This document shows, one piece after another, positions 43,572-55,859 of a stretch of 64,000 nt of DNA (its first letter is position 1; each line of letters opens with the position of its first letter). This stretch comes from Zoroaster sp. YZ-2022 (Eukaryota > Echinodermata > Asteroidea > Forcipulatida > Zoroasteridae): contig CM055816.1 in NCBI GenBank assembly GCA_029582265.1, positions 39,440,466 through 39,504,465 on the forward strand. The letters are read 5' to 3'. A program made the position numbers and the translations under genes. The notes under the pieces were generated by a model, which did not search any database, had not been told where the DNA came from, and was given only the letters and a program-made list of their open reading frames with translations.

Positions 43572-44841
43572 GCTCCGACCATGCTGAACAACTGTCCAAG
43601 GAAAATGAATCTTTCCATACAAATTTGATTCATTATCTTGTAGTGCAGAATGTCTGTCTACCCCTCGGTAACGGTAAGATCTAGGGTGTCTAATGCAAGG
43701 GGGAAAAGGGTGTGGGGAGCAAAATATGAGCTTGGGATTGTCGCCAATGAATGCTCATACATGTGACCCGACCGTATGAAATGAGTCGGAAGTCGCAAAT
43801 GCCTGTATTGAGATACGTACACGTAAACACGAGTCATGCGTGTGTGTTGTCGACAAATCTTTTTTTTTTTTTTTTCGAAATAAGGAGAAAAACATATTAA
43901 TAAATCTACCCAACTGAAAAATCCCAGGAACATAATCGGATAATGTTCAAAATCCTGATTTTCTTTATCATGTTGAATCAAGAATGTTCCAAAATTACTC
44001 AGCAAAGGATCGTTTTGTCCCCTTTTTGGCCCTAGAATGCCCGGTCCTTGCTCTATGTTTTCAGCCACATTGACTTAAAACACCTGGTTGCTATGGAAGA
44101 ATGATATAAATAAAACCACAAATCAAGCCCAGACTTAAACGTGGGATATTCCCAAGTTTTGGTTTTCTGACAGTGCAGGCCGAGGTAATGTGTTTTATGG
44201 TATAACTTCCGTATTTGTTAACGTATGAACATAAATTTGTTATCAAATGGAAGAGGAGAATATGCTCTTTCAGGACCACATACATGTAAAAACTCAATTT
44301 GTGCCGACATCACTTTAAGACTCATTTCATTGGATCCAGTCACATACATGGATGGGATAAAGATCACATCATGCTGTACAGAGGTTGCATTGAGAGAAAC
44401 AAGCCTGTTTTATCACTCCTTAGAGCTTATTTACAGTGAGTGAAGGATGGGGGGGGGGGGGGGAGGTGGCGAATGTAAAAGTTCAATTGCTCGCATGGCG
44501 TGGCTGCTGATGATTCCTACATAATGTTGCATGGAATGTTTTGTGGGACGCATTTGTTTAAAGGGAGCACTTGATGCAGGTCAAGTATGTTTTAAAAGAC
44601 TTAAAGCACTTGTTGGCAAAGTAGTGTCTGTCGGTAAATTCACAAGCGTGTTGGTATTTCTGAACTTCTGAACATCTGCTAAAGATTGACATGTAATTTG
44701 TCGATTCATTTGAGTTTTGTGTGGTAAGTTTACCACCCCAAAAATGTTTGTCTCCCACTCTGAAAACCGATTTACTGATTTTTACCAAAAGCGTAAAACA
44801 AAACTAAAAAATAAAAATGCCAAGTTGCATTTGGCAGTAAA
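43572..44841. other. Non-coding, no gene recognised
   Basis: Includes a T(15) tract (43860), a G(14) tract (44449) and a 72-aa ORF (44225-44443) without recognisable features. Confidence 0.4.
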
Positions 44842-44845
44842 TTAA

Positions 44846-45477
44846 CCAGTTGACGTCGGGAATATTAATTTTTTTCCGGTCCCCGTGCAGGTTTATTTTC
44901 AGTGAAAAATCTGAAAACATTTCTAGCCATTAATAATTTTTTTTGTCAATGAAACTAAGTTCGGACACCCAAATAAACACCTTTACTCACTGACATTTCG
45001 AGAATTAAATGGCTAGTTTTTTAATTACGGTTGTGTTTGTTCAGCACAATTAGACCATTGGCAAGCTCCGATGCAATGGCCTATTAGCGACCAGCGCCCG
45101 GTCGAAAAGACGGCATACCCGGAGAGAGATCGAAGGCCTCGTAAACAATGGATATATATAAATCCGTCTTTACAAATTCTTGGCTCGTACGTCAAAGGAA
45201 CAGGTCTTGGATAAAGGGATTACTCAAAAATCAACAAAAAGAGTGAACTCGTTCAGTGTTTGCAGTGCATTTTGTCCGGGGCCACCGAACCGTGACCCCA
45301 TGGACTCCAAGAAACGATTGCGTGTATACAAGTCAGCCGCCACGACGGCACGCCACGTGTGGCGTGTTGACAAGTCTCCTGGTAACACACACAAAAATCG
45401 GAATGCGTGTTTAGACGCTCTCCGATCCGCTGTACAAAAAAAAATTGCGTGTATACACGGCCTCTGAAGCGAACTGG
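44846..45477 (-). mobile_element. TTAA element, family K, long form (K4)
   Basis: Ends CCAGTTGACGTCGGG and GAAGCGAACTGG with TTAA at 44842-44845 and 45478-45481. About 375 bp longer than K1-K3. The extra core includes a tatatataaatcc box and a 95-aa ORF (45180-45467) with no recognised domain. Possibly closer to a parental element. Confidence 0.8.
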
Positions 45478-45481
45478 TTAA

Positions 45482-45736
45482 CCCTCCTACATTCAGTGCA
45501 ATTTTTGACACAACCCATTCAGGCTACTCCAAGCCATTAGCTTTTGCCTCCTATGGTTACCCTTCTGTGCACTGTCATACCACTGAGATTGCAGGGTAAG
45601 GTGGTCTCCCATTGATACATTGCAGGCCATACTATTATGTAAGATTTTGTAAGACTACTTGGAAAGGACAGCAGGCTTGTGTGTACTACAGGTTGGTGAA
45701 AAACATGGATCGGAGTGGCCTCCATGTGTAGGAGGG
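45482..45736 (+). mobile_element. TTAA element, family J (copy J4)
   Basis: Starts CCCTCCTACATTCAGTGC at the TTAA shared with K4 and ends GTGTAGGAGGG. About 55 bp shorter than other J copies (deletions in the middle and right third). Confidence 0.88.
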
Positions 45737-45740
45737 TTCA

Positions 45741-46795
45741 GTGCACATATGTGGACACATTTTATGTACAAATATAATTGTACACATGTGTATAATGTAC
45801 AATTGTTCTGTACGTATTACGTTAGTGTACCTGTACAAAGAAGTAATTATGTACATATATTGATCCTTTCTTTTTACGTTAAAATAAAAAAAAAACCTGC
45901 CAGTTGCATTTGGCTTAAATTCATTCGTTACATGCACGTAATTGATAGTGCATTATAATGTTGCTTGTGCTACATGTATGTATATAAGTGTACATACATG
46001 TAGCTGTTGATCGTAATCTTGATTTGGTAGATTGATCAGTTCCATAATGGCTCTGATGAAACACTGTCAAGCCTGGCGCCATTTCAGTAAGTACATGTAG
46101 CTATCTCCAACAGGTCGCTGTTTATGGTGTGTTGCCATATTCATACATACGTGTACATGTAACTGTTACCAGGGGAAAAGGTTTCGGCAATAATTCGTTT
46201 TTTTTAAACAAAACGGCAGTGGAAAACCCTGTTTTTCAGGTAGAAAATCAAACTCAGTAGTCCAGAAAGGTGTTCCAAAACATGGGAAAGGGGTATGATA
46301 TTTGGAAGAAGGTGGATCAGAGGATGGAGTGCAACAGCAAGCATTTCTGATTTATATATAAAAATTATCTTAATATTTAATCATTCAAGCGACATGATAT
46401 CAAGGCTGCAAATGTTTGTACATATTACGAACCATAAAATGGCGCTTTGGAATGTCCTGAACTCGGAGTCTAAATACGTTCTCACTGCTAGAGGGCTAGG
46501 ATTTGCGAATATCTCAGGAAAAACACTCAATGTACACTGTACATGTACAAACTGGTAGAATGTATTTGTGTTGCATAATATGTGTGTGTGTGAGGAACAC
46601 GATTGTGACGTGTGTCACAAAGATGAAATACCCCATATACATGTACATGTATGTATGTATATGTATGTTATGTATGTACATGTACATGTACATGTATGTA
46701 CACAAAAAATCCAGTATACCCTTTTGGTAAAATGTCTGTCACTAAATGATTCCATACTTTATAAGAATCACTATGTACATATAAATCAACCTGAG
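45741..46795. other. Non-coding, microsatellite patches
   Basis: 46635-46700 is an acatgtacatgtatg-type microsatellite. No gene. Confidence 0.45.
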
Positions 46796-46799
46796 TTAA

Positions 46800-47112
46800 C
46801 CCTCCTGCAATCAGTGCAATTTTTGAAACAACCCATTCAGGCCACTCCAAGCCATTAGCTGTTGCCAGTGGCCTCCTATGGTTACCCTTACGTGCACTGT
46901 CACACCACTGAGATTGCAGGGTAAAGTGGTCTCCCATTGATACATTGTAGGCCATACTAATATGTTCAAACATTTACAGTGGCATTGGGTGGCACACAGT
47001 TGATTTTGTAAGATTACTTGGAAAGGACAGCAGGCTTGTACATGTATGTACTGAAGGTTGCTCAAGAACAGAATTTTGTGGATCGGATCAGTGGCCTCCA
47101 TGTGTAGGAGGG
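46800..47112 (+). mobile_element. TTAA element, family J (copy J5)
   Basis: Left TTAA at 46796-46799; ends CCCTCCTGCAATCAGTGC and GTGTAGGAGGG. Confidence 0.9.
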
Positions 47113-48010
47113 TTTTAATTTAAGTTTTTTTTTTCCCCATTGTGCCGTTAACACAAAATAGTAATAAAAGCATTCAGATTGTTGGTATTCATTCCTATTA
47201 GGCTTGGCATTTTCCGTTTAATTTGTGTTTTGGCACAGACCATGTAAACGTGTATAAAATGAATATTGCTATCACTAATAAATCCCATGATGCAGACGGA
47301 TTGTCCATTTTTAGTACGGAAAATAATCCAAAATAAGGCAATACAGATTAAAAAAAAAAAAGGTATAAGAATTCTAAGCTTGGCACAAAACATCCACCGA
47401 AATTTCTGGTTGTATTAAAATTAGAAACAAATTATCGGTTGAACTTCCTAGGAATCATTATATAGGCCTACGTGTACAGTGGCCCACTGGTCGCACTTAA
47501 AATAACACGTGAAATAAAAAAGACCAGCTAAATATCGTGGAAATGGAAGGTTCCATTTTTTAAATGTAGGATTTGTTTACATGGTTTGTGGATTTGTTTA
47601 CATGGTTTGTGGATTTGAAAACGTTTAGTGAATTTATTTTCGTGTGCACGTGTAAACATCCCAACCCTAATTCCAATGTGGAATTCTAACACCTTCGGAT
47701 GACAAATTCATTTTTGGAAATAATTTCACAAATTTTACCAAAATAATAACATCCGAGACAAAACATTTTTCAAAGGATGTTTGATACCATCACCAACCTT
47801 AAACGAAGAAAGTACAACTGATTATTGAACTGATGTTTTTTTGAGATTACCAATAGTGTATGGTGGCTTTCAGTATAGCTTTGACAATTTTAACTACATT
47901 TACATGTGTACTACTGCATTAAATGTTTTCTAGCTATCAATTTTTTTTAAAGTCTCTCACAATTTATGCAATCCAATCTCCAGCTATTTAAGCTGGAAAT
48001 GTTTCTTCCC
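47113..48010. other. Non-coding, L-like debris
   Basis: gatttgtttacatggtttgtg is duplicated at 47568-47612; aaaggatgtttgataccatc resembles L. No gene. Confidence 0.4.
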
Positions 48011-48325
48011 GTAACCCTAACCTTCTCAAATCCTCCCAAATCCTCCCAAATCCTCTTTGATAAAGTAAAGGATTCAGTGAAGGATTGAGGTTACATGCTA
48101 CATGCTCTTTGCTAAAGTGAAGGATTTTGGAGGATTGAGGTAATTAGGCATACTTTCCTTTACATGGTACATATACATCCATGTTTGTTGTAGTGATTGC
48201 AAGGTCAGTGCTTGGGTCAGTGGACACTGTTTATTGCTCCATGCATGCAGGGAGGGTCCCTGGCCATGTACATGTATCACAGATTAGAAACACATGTGTG
48301 CATACATGTCATGTGCTTGCTTTAC

Positions 48326-48586
48326 GGAGTGTCGTGGCCGAGCGGTCTAGCGCACTGAACTTAAGTTCTGGTATTGCCAGCAGCAGGGTGTGAGTTCGAG
48401 CCCCGGTCGTGACACTTGTGTCCTTGAGCAAGGTACTTAACCATAATTGCTTCGTCCTTCGGATGGGACATAAAGCCGTAGGTCCCGTGTGTTGTGTAAT
48501 GCACGTAAAAAAATGCGCCTTGAGCACCACTTAGTTGGTGGATACGTGCGCCATATAAGTCCACATTATTATTATTATTATTATTA
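48326..48586 (+). mobile_element. SINE S4, short type
   Basis: Same type as S1. Flanked by TTTAC on both sides (48321-48325, 48587-48591). H2 shows the uninterrupted sequence gcttgctttactactgaagg, proving the insertion. Confidence 0.93.
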
Positions 48587-48599
48587 TTTACTACTGATG

Positions 48600-50048
48600 G
48601 ATTTTGGAGGATTCAGGTTATGTGTAAGCAAATGGGCCTAGGGAGTTAGGAAGGATTCAGGTTATGTGTAAGCAAATGGGCCTAGGAGTTAGGAATGATT
48701 CAGGTTATGTGTAAATGGGCCTAGGGAGGTTAGAGGATTCAGGTTATGTGTAAATGGGCCTAGGGATTATGTGTAAGCAAATGGGTAGGTAAGCAAATGG
48801 GCCTAGGGAGTTAGGAATGATTCAGGTTATGTGTAAGCAAATGGGCCTAGGGAGTTAGGAAGGATTCAGGTTATGTGTAAGCAAATGGGCCTAGGGAGTT
48901 AGGAAGGATTCAGGTTATGTGTAAGCAAATGGGCCTAGGGAGTTAGGAAGGATTCAGGTTATGTGTAAGCAAATGGGCCTAGGGAGTTAGGAAGGATTCA
49001 GGTTATGTGTAAGCAAATGGGCCTAGGGAGTTAGGAAGGATTCAGGTTATGTGTAAGCAAATGGGCCTAGGGAGTTAGGAAGGATTCAGGTTATGTGTAA
49101 GCAAATGGGCCTAGGGAGTTAGGAAGGATTCAGGTTATGTGTAAGCAAATGGGCCTAGGGAGTTAGGAAGGATTCAGGTTATGTGTAAGCAAATGGGCCT
49201 AGGGAGTTAGGAAGGATTCAGGTTATGTGTAAGCAAATGGGCCTAGGGAGTTAGGAAGGATTCAGGTTATGTGTAAGCAAATGGGCCTAGGGAGTTAGGA
49301 AGGATTCAGGTTATGTGTAAGCAAATGGGCCTAGGGAGTTAGGAAGGATTCAGGTTATGTGTAAGCAAATGGGCCTAGGGAGTTAGGAAGGATTCAGGTT
49401 ATGTGTAAGCAAATGGGCCTAGGGAGTTAGGAAGGATTCAGGTTATGTGTAAGCAAATGGGCCTAGGGAGTTAGGAAGGATTCAGGTTATGTGTAAGCAA
49501 ATGGGCCTAGGGAGTTAGGAAGGATTCAGGTTATGTGTAAGCAAATGGGCCTAGGGAGTTAGGAAGGATTCAGGTTATGTGTAAGCAAATGGGCCTAGGG
49601 AGTTAGGAAGGATTCAGGTTATGTGTAAGCAAATGGGCCTAGGGAGTTAGGAAGGATTCAGGTTATGTGTAAGCAAATGGGCCTAGGGAGTTAGGAAGGA
49701 TTCAGGTTATGTGTAAGCAAATGGGCCTAGGGAGTTAGGAAGGATTCAGGTTATGTGTAAGCAAATGGGCCTAGGGAGTTAGGAAGGATTCAGGTTATGT
49801 GTAAGCAAATGGGCCTAGGGAGTTAGGAAGGATTCAGGTTATGTGTAAGCAAATGGGCCTAGGGAGTTAGGAAGGATTCAGGTTATGTGTAAGCAAATGG
49901 GCCTAGGGAGTTAGGAAGGATTCAGGTTATGTGTAAGCAAATGGGCCTAGGGAGTTAGGAAGGATTCAGGTTATGTGTAAGCAAATGGGCCTAGGGAGTT
50001 AGGAAGGATTCAGGTTATGTGTAAGCAAATGGGCCGAGGGAGTTAGGG
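48600..50048. repeat. 44-bp satellite inside H1, about 32 units
   Basis: Unit cctagggagttaggaaggat + tcaggttatgtgtaagcaaatggg. The first 6 units are variable in length, then about 26 are nearly identical. The same unit is present 5-6 times in H2. Confidence 0.95.
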
Positions 50049-50052
50049 TTAA

Positions 50053-50310
50053 AGGTTTTCTAGCTATCAATTTTTGTTAAAGTCTCTCACAGTTTAATGC
50101 AATCCAATCTACAGCTACATGTATTTAAGCTGGAAATATTTGTTTCCTTAATGCCACAAGTCACACCGTGAGTTTTGTGAGTCACGAATGACATCAACTG
50201 AAAACGGTGATCTGCATTTTCAGCGTTCAGTTGTACATGAGTGAAGAATCCTTGATATAATGTATAAATTGGAGAAAGGATATATAAAGAATATATGACA
50301 TAAAACACAA
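50053..50310. other. No gene seen
   Basis: gttttctagctatcaattttt at 50057 repeats 47928, so DNA flanking H1 on the two sides (47925-48000 and 50055-50140) is duplicated. Confidence 0.6.
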
Positions 50311-50313
50311 TAA

Positions 50314-50722
50314 AGGGTGCCACTTTCCTACCGTCACGTTAGCAGTTTTTCTAATGGTTGTAATTTTTTGTTTAATATCTGAAACCACCCAAAAAGAATT
50401 TCAACATTTGAATAGACATGCATGCTTATCCTAAAGATAATTTGAGTTGATTATTACTATTATTTTTTTAATTACCCTAAAATTTCCATCAACAAATGGA
50501 CGGAAAAGTGAGGTAACTTTTTCCGTCCAATTTTTATTGAAATTTGAGGGTAAAAAATAAATAAAAAAATTTAAAAATAAAATAAATCAACTCAAATTAG
50601 TTATAGTATAAGCCTGCATGGCCATTCACATGTTGAAACACTTTTTGGTCGGTTTCAGGTACTTAAAAATAAATAACAACCATTGGAAAAACTGCTAACG
50701 TGACGGATGCAAAGTGGCCCCC
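50314..50722. mobile_element. 409-bp foldback element
   Basis: Nearly the whole element is inverted: ends agggtgccactttcctaccg and gatgcaaagtggcccc, with ccgtcacgttagcagttttt and complement inside. TAA at 50311 and 50723. PIF/Harbinger-like by target. Confidence 0.75.
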
Positions 50723-51038
50723 TAATTTTGAGAAAGAATCTTGGGTCAAATGGTACGTAAGCCCTCTGACTACTGTAGTTGCAGTAAAACTGCAGTTCCT
50801 CTTTGGTTGGTATGCAGGTAATTGCAACCGCTAACACTTAAGTAAAACTTGTAGCTTTGCATGGTGAGGATGATAAGTAAGACTAACACTTAATTTAAAT
50901 TGGATACATGTCACGTACATACATTGCAAGCGTACGTGAATATTGTTCTTACTGTTCTTATTCAATCAGGAATTATCATCTCAAGAGACTGGTGGGGGAA
51001 AGAAATGTTAAGTGGTTGAGCTAACCATTTAATTATAA

Positions 51039-51345
51039 CCCTCCCTACTATAGCTGAACTTTAGTGGCAAGTAGCTATAGTGGTCAAAACCAGTCAACTG
51101 ACTGTTTTGACTGTTGACCCAAATGTGCACACAGGGGCATTTTTGGACTGGTTTTTACTGTCATTTTGACCACCCTCAACAATACAAGACGGTGCTTTCA
51201 CCAGTCAAAATTGGTCGACTTGTTTTGACCTGTAAACGTACTTAAGGTTTGACAGTGTTGGACTTTTAAGTGCACTTGATATACCTTGGCAAGTACATCA
51301 ACATTTTGACTGATTTTGACCCTTGCAGTTGCAGTCATAGGAAGG
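51039..51345 (+). mobile_element. TTAA element, family A (copy A5)
   Basis: Ends CCCTCCCTACTATAGC and CATAGGAAGG (eroded). Interior as other A copies. Confidence 0.82.
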
Positions 51346-51791
51346 TACAGTGTACTTAGGATCAACGTGTATCACATGTTTAGCCATTTTTGTCTGTATG
51401 GGTCATGTTTGCAACGAATCGGACCCCATATTTATAGCCAAGAATCTGCCATGATTTTGGGACAAGCAAATGAACATTCTTACGTATCCCGGTGTCAGAA
51501 GTATGTATGCATGAAGTGCTTCTGCACTTATACTCAGAAAATAATACGCATTATAATGCTGTTCATCTCACAATACGGTGGCAGTGTTTACCTTTGACCC
51601 TGCGTGCAAACAGCCTGCACGACTATGTCAAGTGGTCCCCACTTAACACCTGTCCACAAATTTGATGTGGCATTCTGACAAACTGTATTGTTTGTATTTT
51701 TCCCTTGTCAAATATTAATTTCTGGTTATTTTGGAGCTCTTTACAATTATTACTACTAGTCATCCTTATCAGCTGAAACTCAGCTTTCATG
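51346..51791. other. No gene recognised
   Basis: A 93-aa ORF begins within the end of A5 (51316-51597) and has no recognised features. Confidence 0.4.
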
Positions 51792-51795
51792 ATAA

Positions 51796-52111
51796 CCCTC
51801 CTACAATCGGTGCAATTTTTGAAACAACCTATTCAGGCCACTCCAAGCCATTAGCTGTTGTCAGTGGCCTCCTATGGTTACCTTTTTGTGCACTGTCACA
51901 CCACTGAGATTGCAGGGTAAGGTGGTCTCCCATTGATACATGTACATTGCAGGCCATACTAATATGTTCAAACATTTACAGTGGCCTTGGATAGCACACA
52001 GTTGATTTTGTAAGATTACTTGGAAAGGACAGCAGGCTTGTACATGTATCTACTGAAAGTTGCTAAAGAACAGAATTTTGTGGATCGGAGTGGCCTCCAT
52101 GTGTAGGAGGG
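51796..52111 (+). mobile_element. TTAA element, family J (copy J6)
   Basis: Ends CCCTCCTACAATCGGTGC and GTGTAGGAGGG; flanks are eroded (ATAA / AACA). Confidence 0.88.
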
Positions 52112-53580
52112 AACAGATGGTCCACACTTGAGTAACTACATATTTCATATGCAATTTGACAATTTCATTTTCAGAAACACTTTTGAAGTCTGTTATGAAG
52201 TATCTCGTATGAAAGCAAGGGAAAAGACTTGTCACTAAATGCCAAGCGTTCTGCAATCAAATAAAACAAAAATGTACTTAATTTGAGCTGAGGGTTGTGT
52301 AGAAATGGTTAAGGTGTACTTTTCCCAACCTTTCACCCTTTGTGACCTGGGTTCAGATTCATCCCACTCAAGTGTTGTATTACATGTACAGTCCATACCT
52401 CTCTCTCGATGGGGTGTGTTTTTGCATGACCAGAGACTTGTTTCTCTTACGTAGGTCATCCAGTGAGTAATGTAATGAGATGTAAATTCTCACAGGTTGG
52501 TTTCTGTACACAGGTTGGTTTCTGTATATACACACTTTACCAATGGTGTACAATTCCTTTACTTGATCTGTTTTGAAATGGCAAAGTGTTCAAATGCATT
52601 TATTTATTTTTCGGTTTTCATTTCAAAATATATTTCAAGATATGCATCCCACAGGTTTTTGTTGCTATTTCACCAATTTGTTGCTATGTATTTCACCATT
52701 TTTTAAATCTGAAAATATATATTTTCCCGAAAGAAAGGTACTAACAAATAGTTTAAATTTAAATATTTCTAAAAATAAATAGGCCTAGAGAATTAGCTGT
52801 TGCAAACTGCTTACCAAACTTAAAGGACTGTAGTATGCATGTAAATGCAAAATACGTAGTAGTTATTGGCCTTACGTTTCAAACCTAGCAGGTTCTTTCT
52901 CAAAGGCAAAACAAATCATTTCTAATTTCTAAAAAAAAATCTAAAAATAATTATAAACAGAATTTTCTTCGGGATTTTTTTCAATCTGAAAATTGTCAGT
53001 TTAAAGGAAAGGAATAATAACGTGAGTGTGCTGAACTCTCTTTGAGTGAATTGATAAACCTCAAATAACCAATCTGTGAAAGTAGTGACGATGCAATAAG
53101 ATTCTTGTATTCATTCTGACTTGGAATTTAGGAAAGATTACTCTTTCTTAAATTTGAAGTGGAATTTATTTTACTTGTCATAAAAGTGACAGCACCATCA
53201 GACAAAATTATTTCTAGAGAAGATTGATACCATCATCAGCTTGACACCAAGTAAGTTTCATATTACAATTTGATCATATGGTTATTTTTGAATTGCCAAT
53301 CCTATGCTTTATCTTATTAAAGTGATTGATAGAACCCAAAATTTCATCACTGAGAATGTCAAAAAATGTGGTTCATGACTCGCCATTCTATAGCTCATTA
53401 AGTTCACTGTTTATGATCCCCATGATGTAATTCCTCTTTGCTAAGGTTTTTATTTTAATTTTATGAATCACGCATTTGGGAACCTCCCTACCATTCGAAA
53501 TGAATCCTTCCATGCCGTTATTGTATGCCTGAGCTAACTCATTGATGAATTGATACGGAGACAATTATTAATGTTCAGTC
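52112..53580. other. Non-coding, L-like debris
   Basis: caggttggtttctgtacaca, tttaggaaagattactcttt, gataccatcatcagcttgac match family L interior (53050-53290). No gene. Confidence 0.45.
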
Positions 53581-53584
53581 TTGA

Positions 53585-53688
53585 CCAACAGAGGGCGACA
53601 TTTGAGGTGTCTGTTGAGTTTGCCTCTATCATCATGATGATTTGAGATGCTCAAAAATTACATCATGAATGACCAATAGAGGGGGCTG
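53585..53688 (+). promoter_or_regulatory. Two CTCF-like motifs in tandem
   Basis: CCAACAGAGGGCGA at 53585 and CCAATAGAGGGGGCTG at 53673 approximate the conserved CTCF core CCASYAGRKGGC in the same orientation, 88 bp apart. Inference from motif only. Confidence 0.35.
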
Positions 53689-53956
53689 CTTACAGTAGGT
53701 TAAATCAGTGTAGGCATGTTAATGTTGAGGATCTCATCATACATGTTGTATGTGATGTGTTCTACTGAATCAGACACATTTGGGCACATCAAAATTGAGT
53801 AACATGTAGATATTGATAATAAAAGTAGAAATCTTCAGCTTTACAATGATACATGTAGCTTTCTTATTTTAATTGGACGTGCAAAGGCGGAATTACGTAA
53901 TTTTTAAATTTGTCTTTATGTAAACTCAAAACGGAGTTACATGTATTGATCTTTAT

Positions 53957-54235
53957 CCCTAACCATCCCAAATCCTGCAAAATCCTCAAAGATCCTCCAA
54001 GGGGCACTTTTTGGTGAAAATACAGCACTGTTGGAAACTGGTACTTTCACCTCTTCAAATGGGACAAAATTACTACCTGGCAAGGACTAAGGAGTACAAG
54101 CCATAAGTGCTGAATATGAAAGATCAACGAAAATGAATGGTGCATTTTGAAGATAAGGGCATGTTTCCAAAAGTGCACTGATGGATTTTGGAGGATTCAG
54201 GAAGGTTCCTAGCCAGAATACCTAGGGGGTTAGGG
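53957..54235 (-). mobile_element. TTAA element, family E (copy E3)
   Basis: Right TTAA at 54236-54239. Reverse of E1; ends CCCTAACCATCCC and GGGGGTTAGGG. Confidence 0.85.
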
Positions 54236-54239
54236 TTAA

Positions 54240-54727
54240 AGTTTAAAGTTTCATTTGGTATAATTTAAGTAATTAACTTCTTACAAAGGTTCTTCATTTG
54301 CCATAGCAGTGGGCATTACAGAAAAAATAATATTGCCTGCTTTATTAAGGGTTTTTGGCTATTTCTCAGTTCTGGGCTCTGCCCAATTCCATCTGATTTT
54401 GGTAGAACATGTGTTTTTGACAATTTTTCTGGCAATTTTTGTGAAAATTAAGTTTTTCATCTGAACATTGATAGATTCCTTTTAAAAAGTAAAAACAAAT
54501 ACTTTGAAATGAAATACTTCAGAACAGAATTGTCAGAAGCTTGATATAACAATAATTGCAGCCTCAATGAATTTACGACGGGAGCCAACATAAATAAATT
54601 TTGGGACTTATTTACTGTAAAACGTTGCCCAACTCACGAGTATTTAGAAAAAAATGTGTCATTGAAAAGCATTTGTTCTGATTAAAATGAAGAATTGCCG
54701 GTAAAATGTAGAGTCTTGTTACAAATA
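54240..54727. other. No gene seen
   Basis: AT-rich, unremarkable. Confidence 0.4.
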
Positions 54728-54731
54728 TTAA

Positions 54732-55041
54732 CCCTCCTACAATCAGTGCAATTTTTGAAACGACCCATTCAGGCCACTCCAAGCCATTAGCTGTTGCCAG
54801 TGGCCTCCTATGGTTACCCTTCTGTGCACTGTCACACCACTGAGATTGCAGGGTAAAGTGGTCTCCCATCAATACAATGCAGGCCATACTAATATGTTCA
54901 AACATTTACAGTGGCCTTGGGTGGCAGACAGTTGATTTTGTAAGATTACTTGGAAAGGACAGCAGGCTTGTACATGTATGTACTGAAGGTTGCTCAAGAG
55001 CAGAATTTAGTGGTTGGGAGTGGCTTCAATGTGTAGGAGGG
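54732..55041 (+). mobile_element. TTAA element, family J (copy J7)
   Basis: TTAA exactly on both sides (54728-54731, 55042-55045); ends CCCTCCTACAATCAGTGC and GTGTAGGAGGG. Best reference copy of J. Confidence 0.93.
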
Positions 55042-55272
55042 TTAAAACAAAATTATTTTCCAGCATTTGATGTTAATAACTAGTACACTTGTGAAAAAAT
55101 AATTCAGTCGCTTCATTGGCTTTGATCTTTTAAAAAACTGAATTATGTCTAACTAGACGCCATCAGAAAGAGCAAATATGTAAAAAGACAGCGAGAACAA
55201 ATGAAAAAACACATTATTTCACTCCTTTGCAAATTAATTCCAATGCCGTATATGTTTTTTTCTTTTGTTCAG

Positions 55273-55342
55273 GAAAGATGACAAAGATCACGACAAGAAG
55301 AAAGACCATGAAAAGAAGAAGAAATACAAGACCAAGACAGAA
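55273..55342 (+). CDS. Putative internal coding exon, lysine-rich
   Basis: Pyrimidine tract ttttttcttttgttcag precedes the exon and GTAAGG follows it. Open in the frame that uses one leading base: KDDKDHDKKK then DHEKKKKYKTKTE (23 codons), ending in phase 0. Highly charged, likely a disordered or nuclear-localising segment. The one leading base fits the two-base overhang of the exon at 4452-4498, so both may belong to one plus-strand gene with a 50.8-kb intron. Not within any repeat family here. Family not recognised; purine-rich chance sequence is the alternative. Confidence 0.5.
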
Positions 55343-55858
55343 GTAAGGTTTGGGGGATATTTGAGGGAAAGAAAACCAGCGGTGGACTTTAGCTACATGT
55401 AACATGGTGGGGATCAATGGCCTGCTTAAGGGCCCCTGAATATTGTTGGATTCTACATTGTACATGCTCTCTGCAATACGACAATCTTCAGGGACAAGTT
55501 TGTGAAGTGTTCTGGCTCATGATGTGTGTTTATTAGCTTTAAATGTCTCAACTCAACTGAGGATGCTATTTTTATTTGTATTTTACTTATTTGTATTAAA
55601 TTTGTTTATTAATTTTTTTAAAATTTATTTATTAATTTTTTTTGTGGGGTGAGGTGAGTGGCTGGAACACTTATTTATTTTTTGAAAAAAATGTTGGGGG
55701 GCGTGGCCCCTTTTAGCCCTCCTGGATCCACACTTGAGCCCCCACAATTTTCTTTTGTGCAAACAAAGGGTTAACGTCAGTCTTGGTGTAAGGTCATCTC
55801 AGGTCTTTTAGAAGCCTCAAGATTACAGACTCTGTGATGAACAGCCTCACACCCTTCA
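55343..55858. other. Intron-like, no gene seen
   Basis: AT-rich with atttatttattaatttttt low complexity at 55590-55650. Confidence 0.4.
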
Positions 55859-55859
55859 A

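Larger units (their letters stand above)
48015..50048 (+). mobile_element. TTAA element, family H (copy H1), 2 kb
   Basis: Starts CCCTAACCTTCTCAAATCC after GTAA and ends GGGAGTTAGGG before TTAA (50049-50052). Contains SINE S4 and a 44-bp tandem array. Homologous to H2 in reverse. Confidence 0.85.

Noticed and set aside
44225..44443. 72-aa ORF as a small gene
   Set aside because: No domain, no promoter or splice support; length is within chance for this composition.
48015..50048. Interstitial telomere
   Set aside because: CCCTAACC occurs only as element ends next to TTAA, never as a run of TTAGGG units.
37018..54905. Recurring peptide beginning MFEHISMAYNVSMGDH in several places
   Set aside because: It looks like a conserved gene family but is the same frame of family J elements (37018, 43398, 46668, 54612); it lacks stable ends and tracks the MITE.
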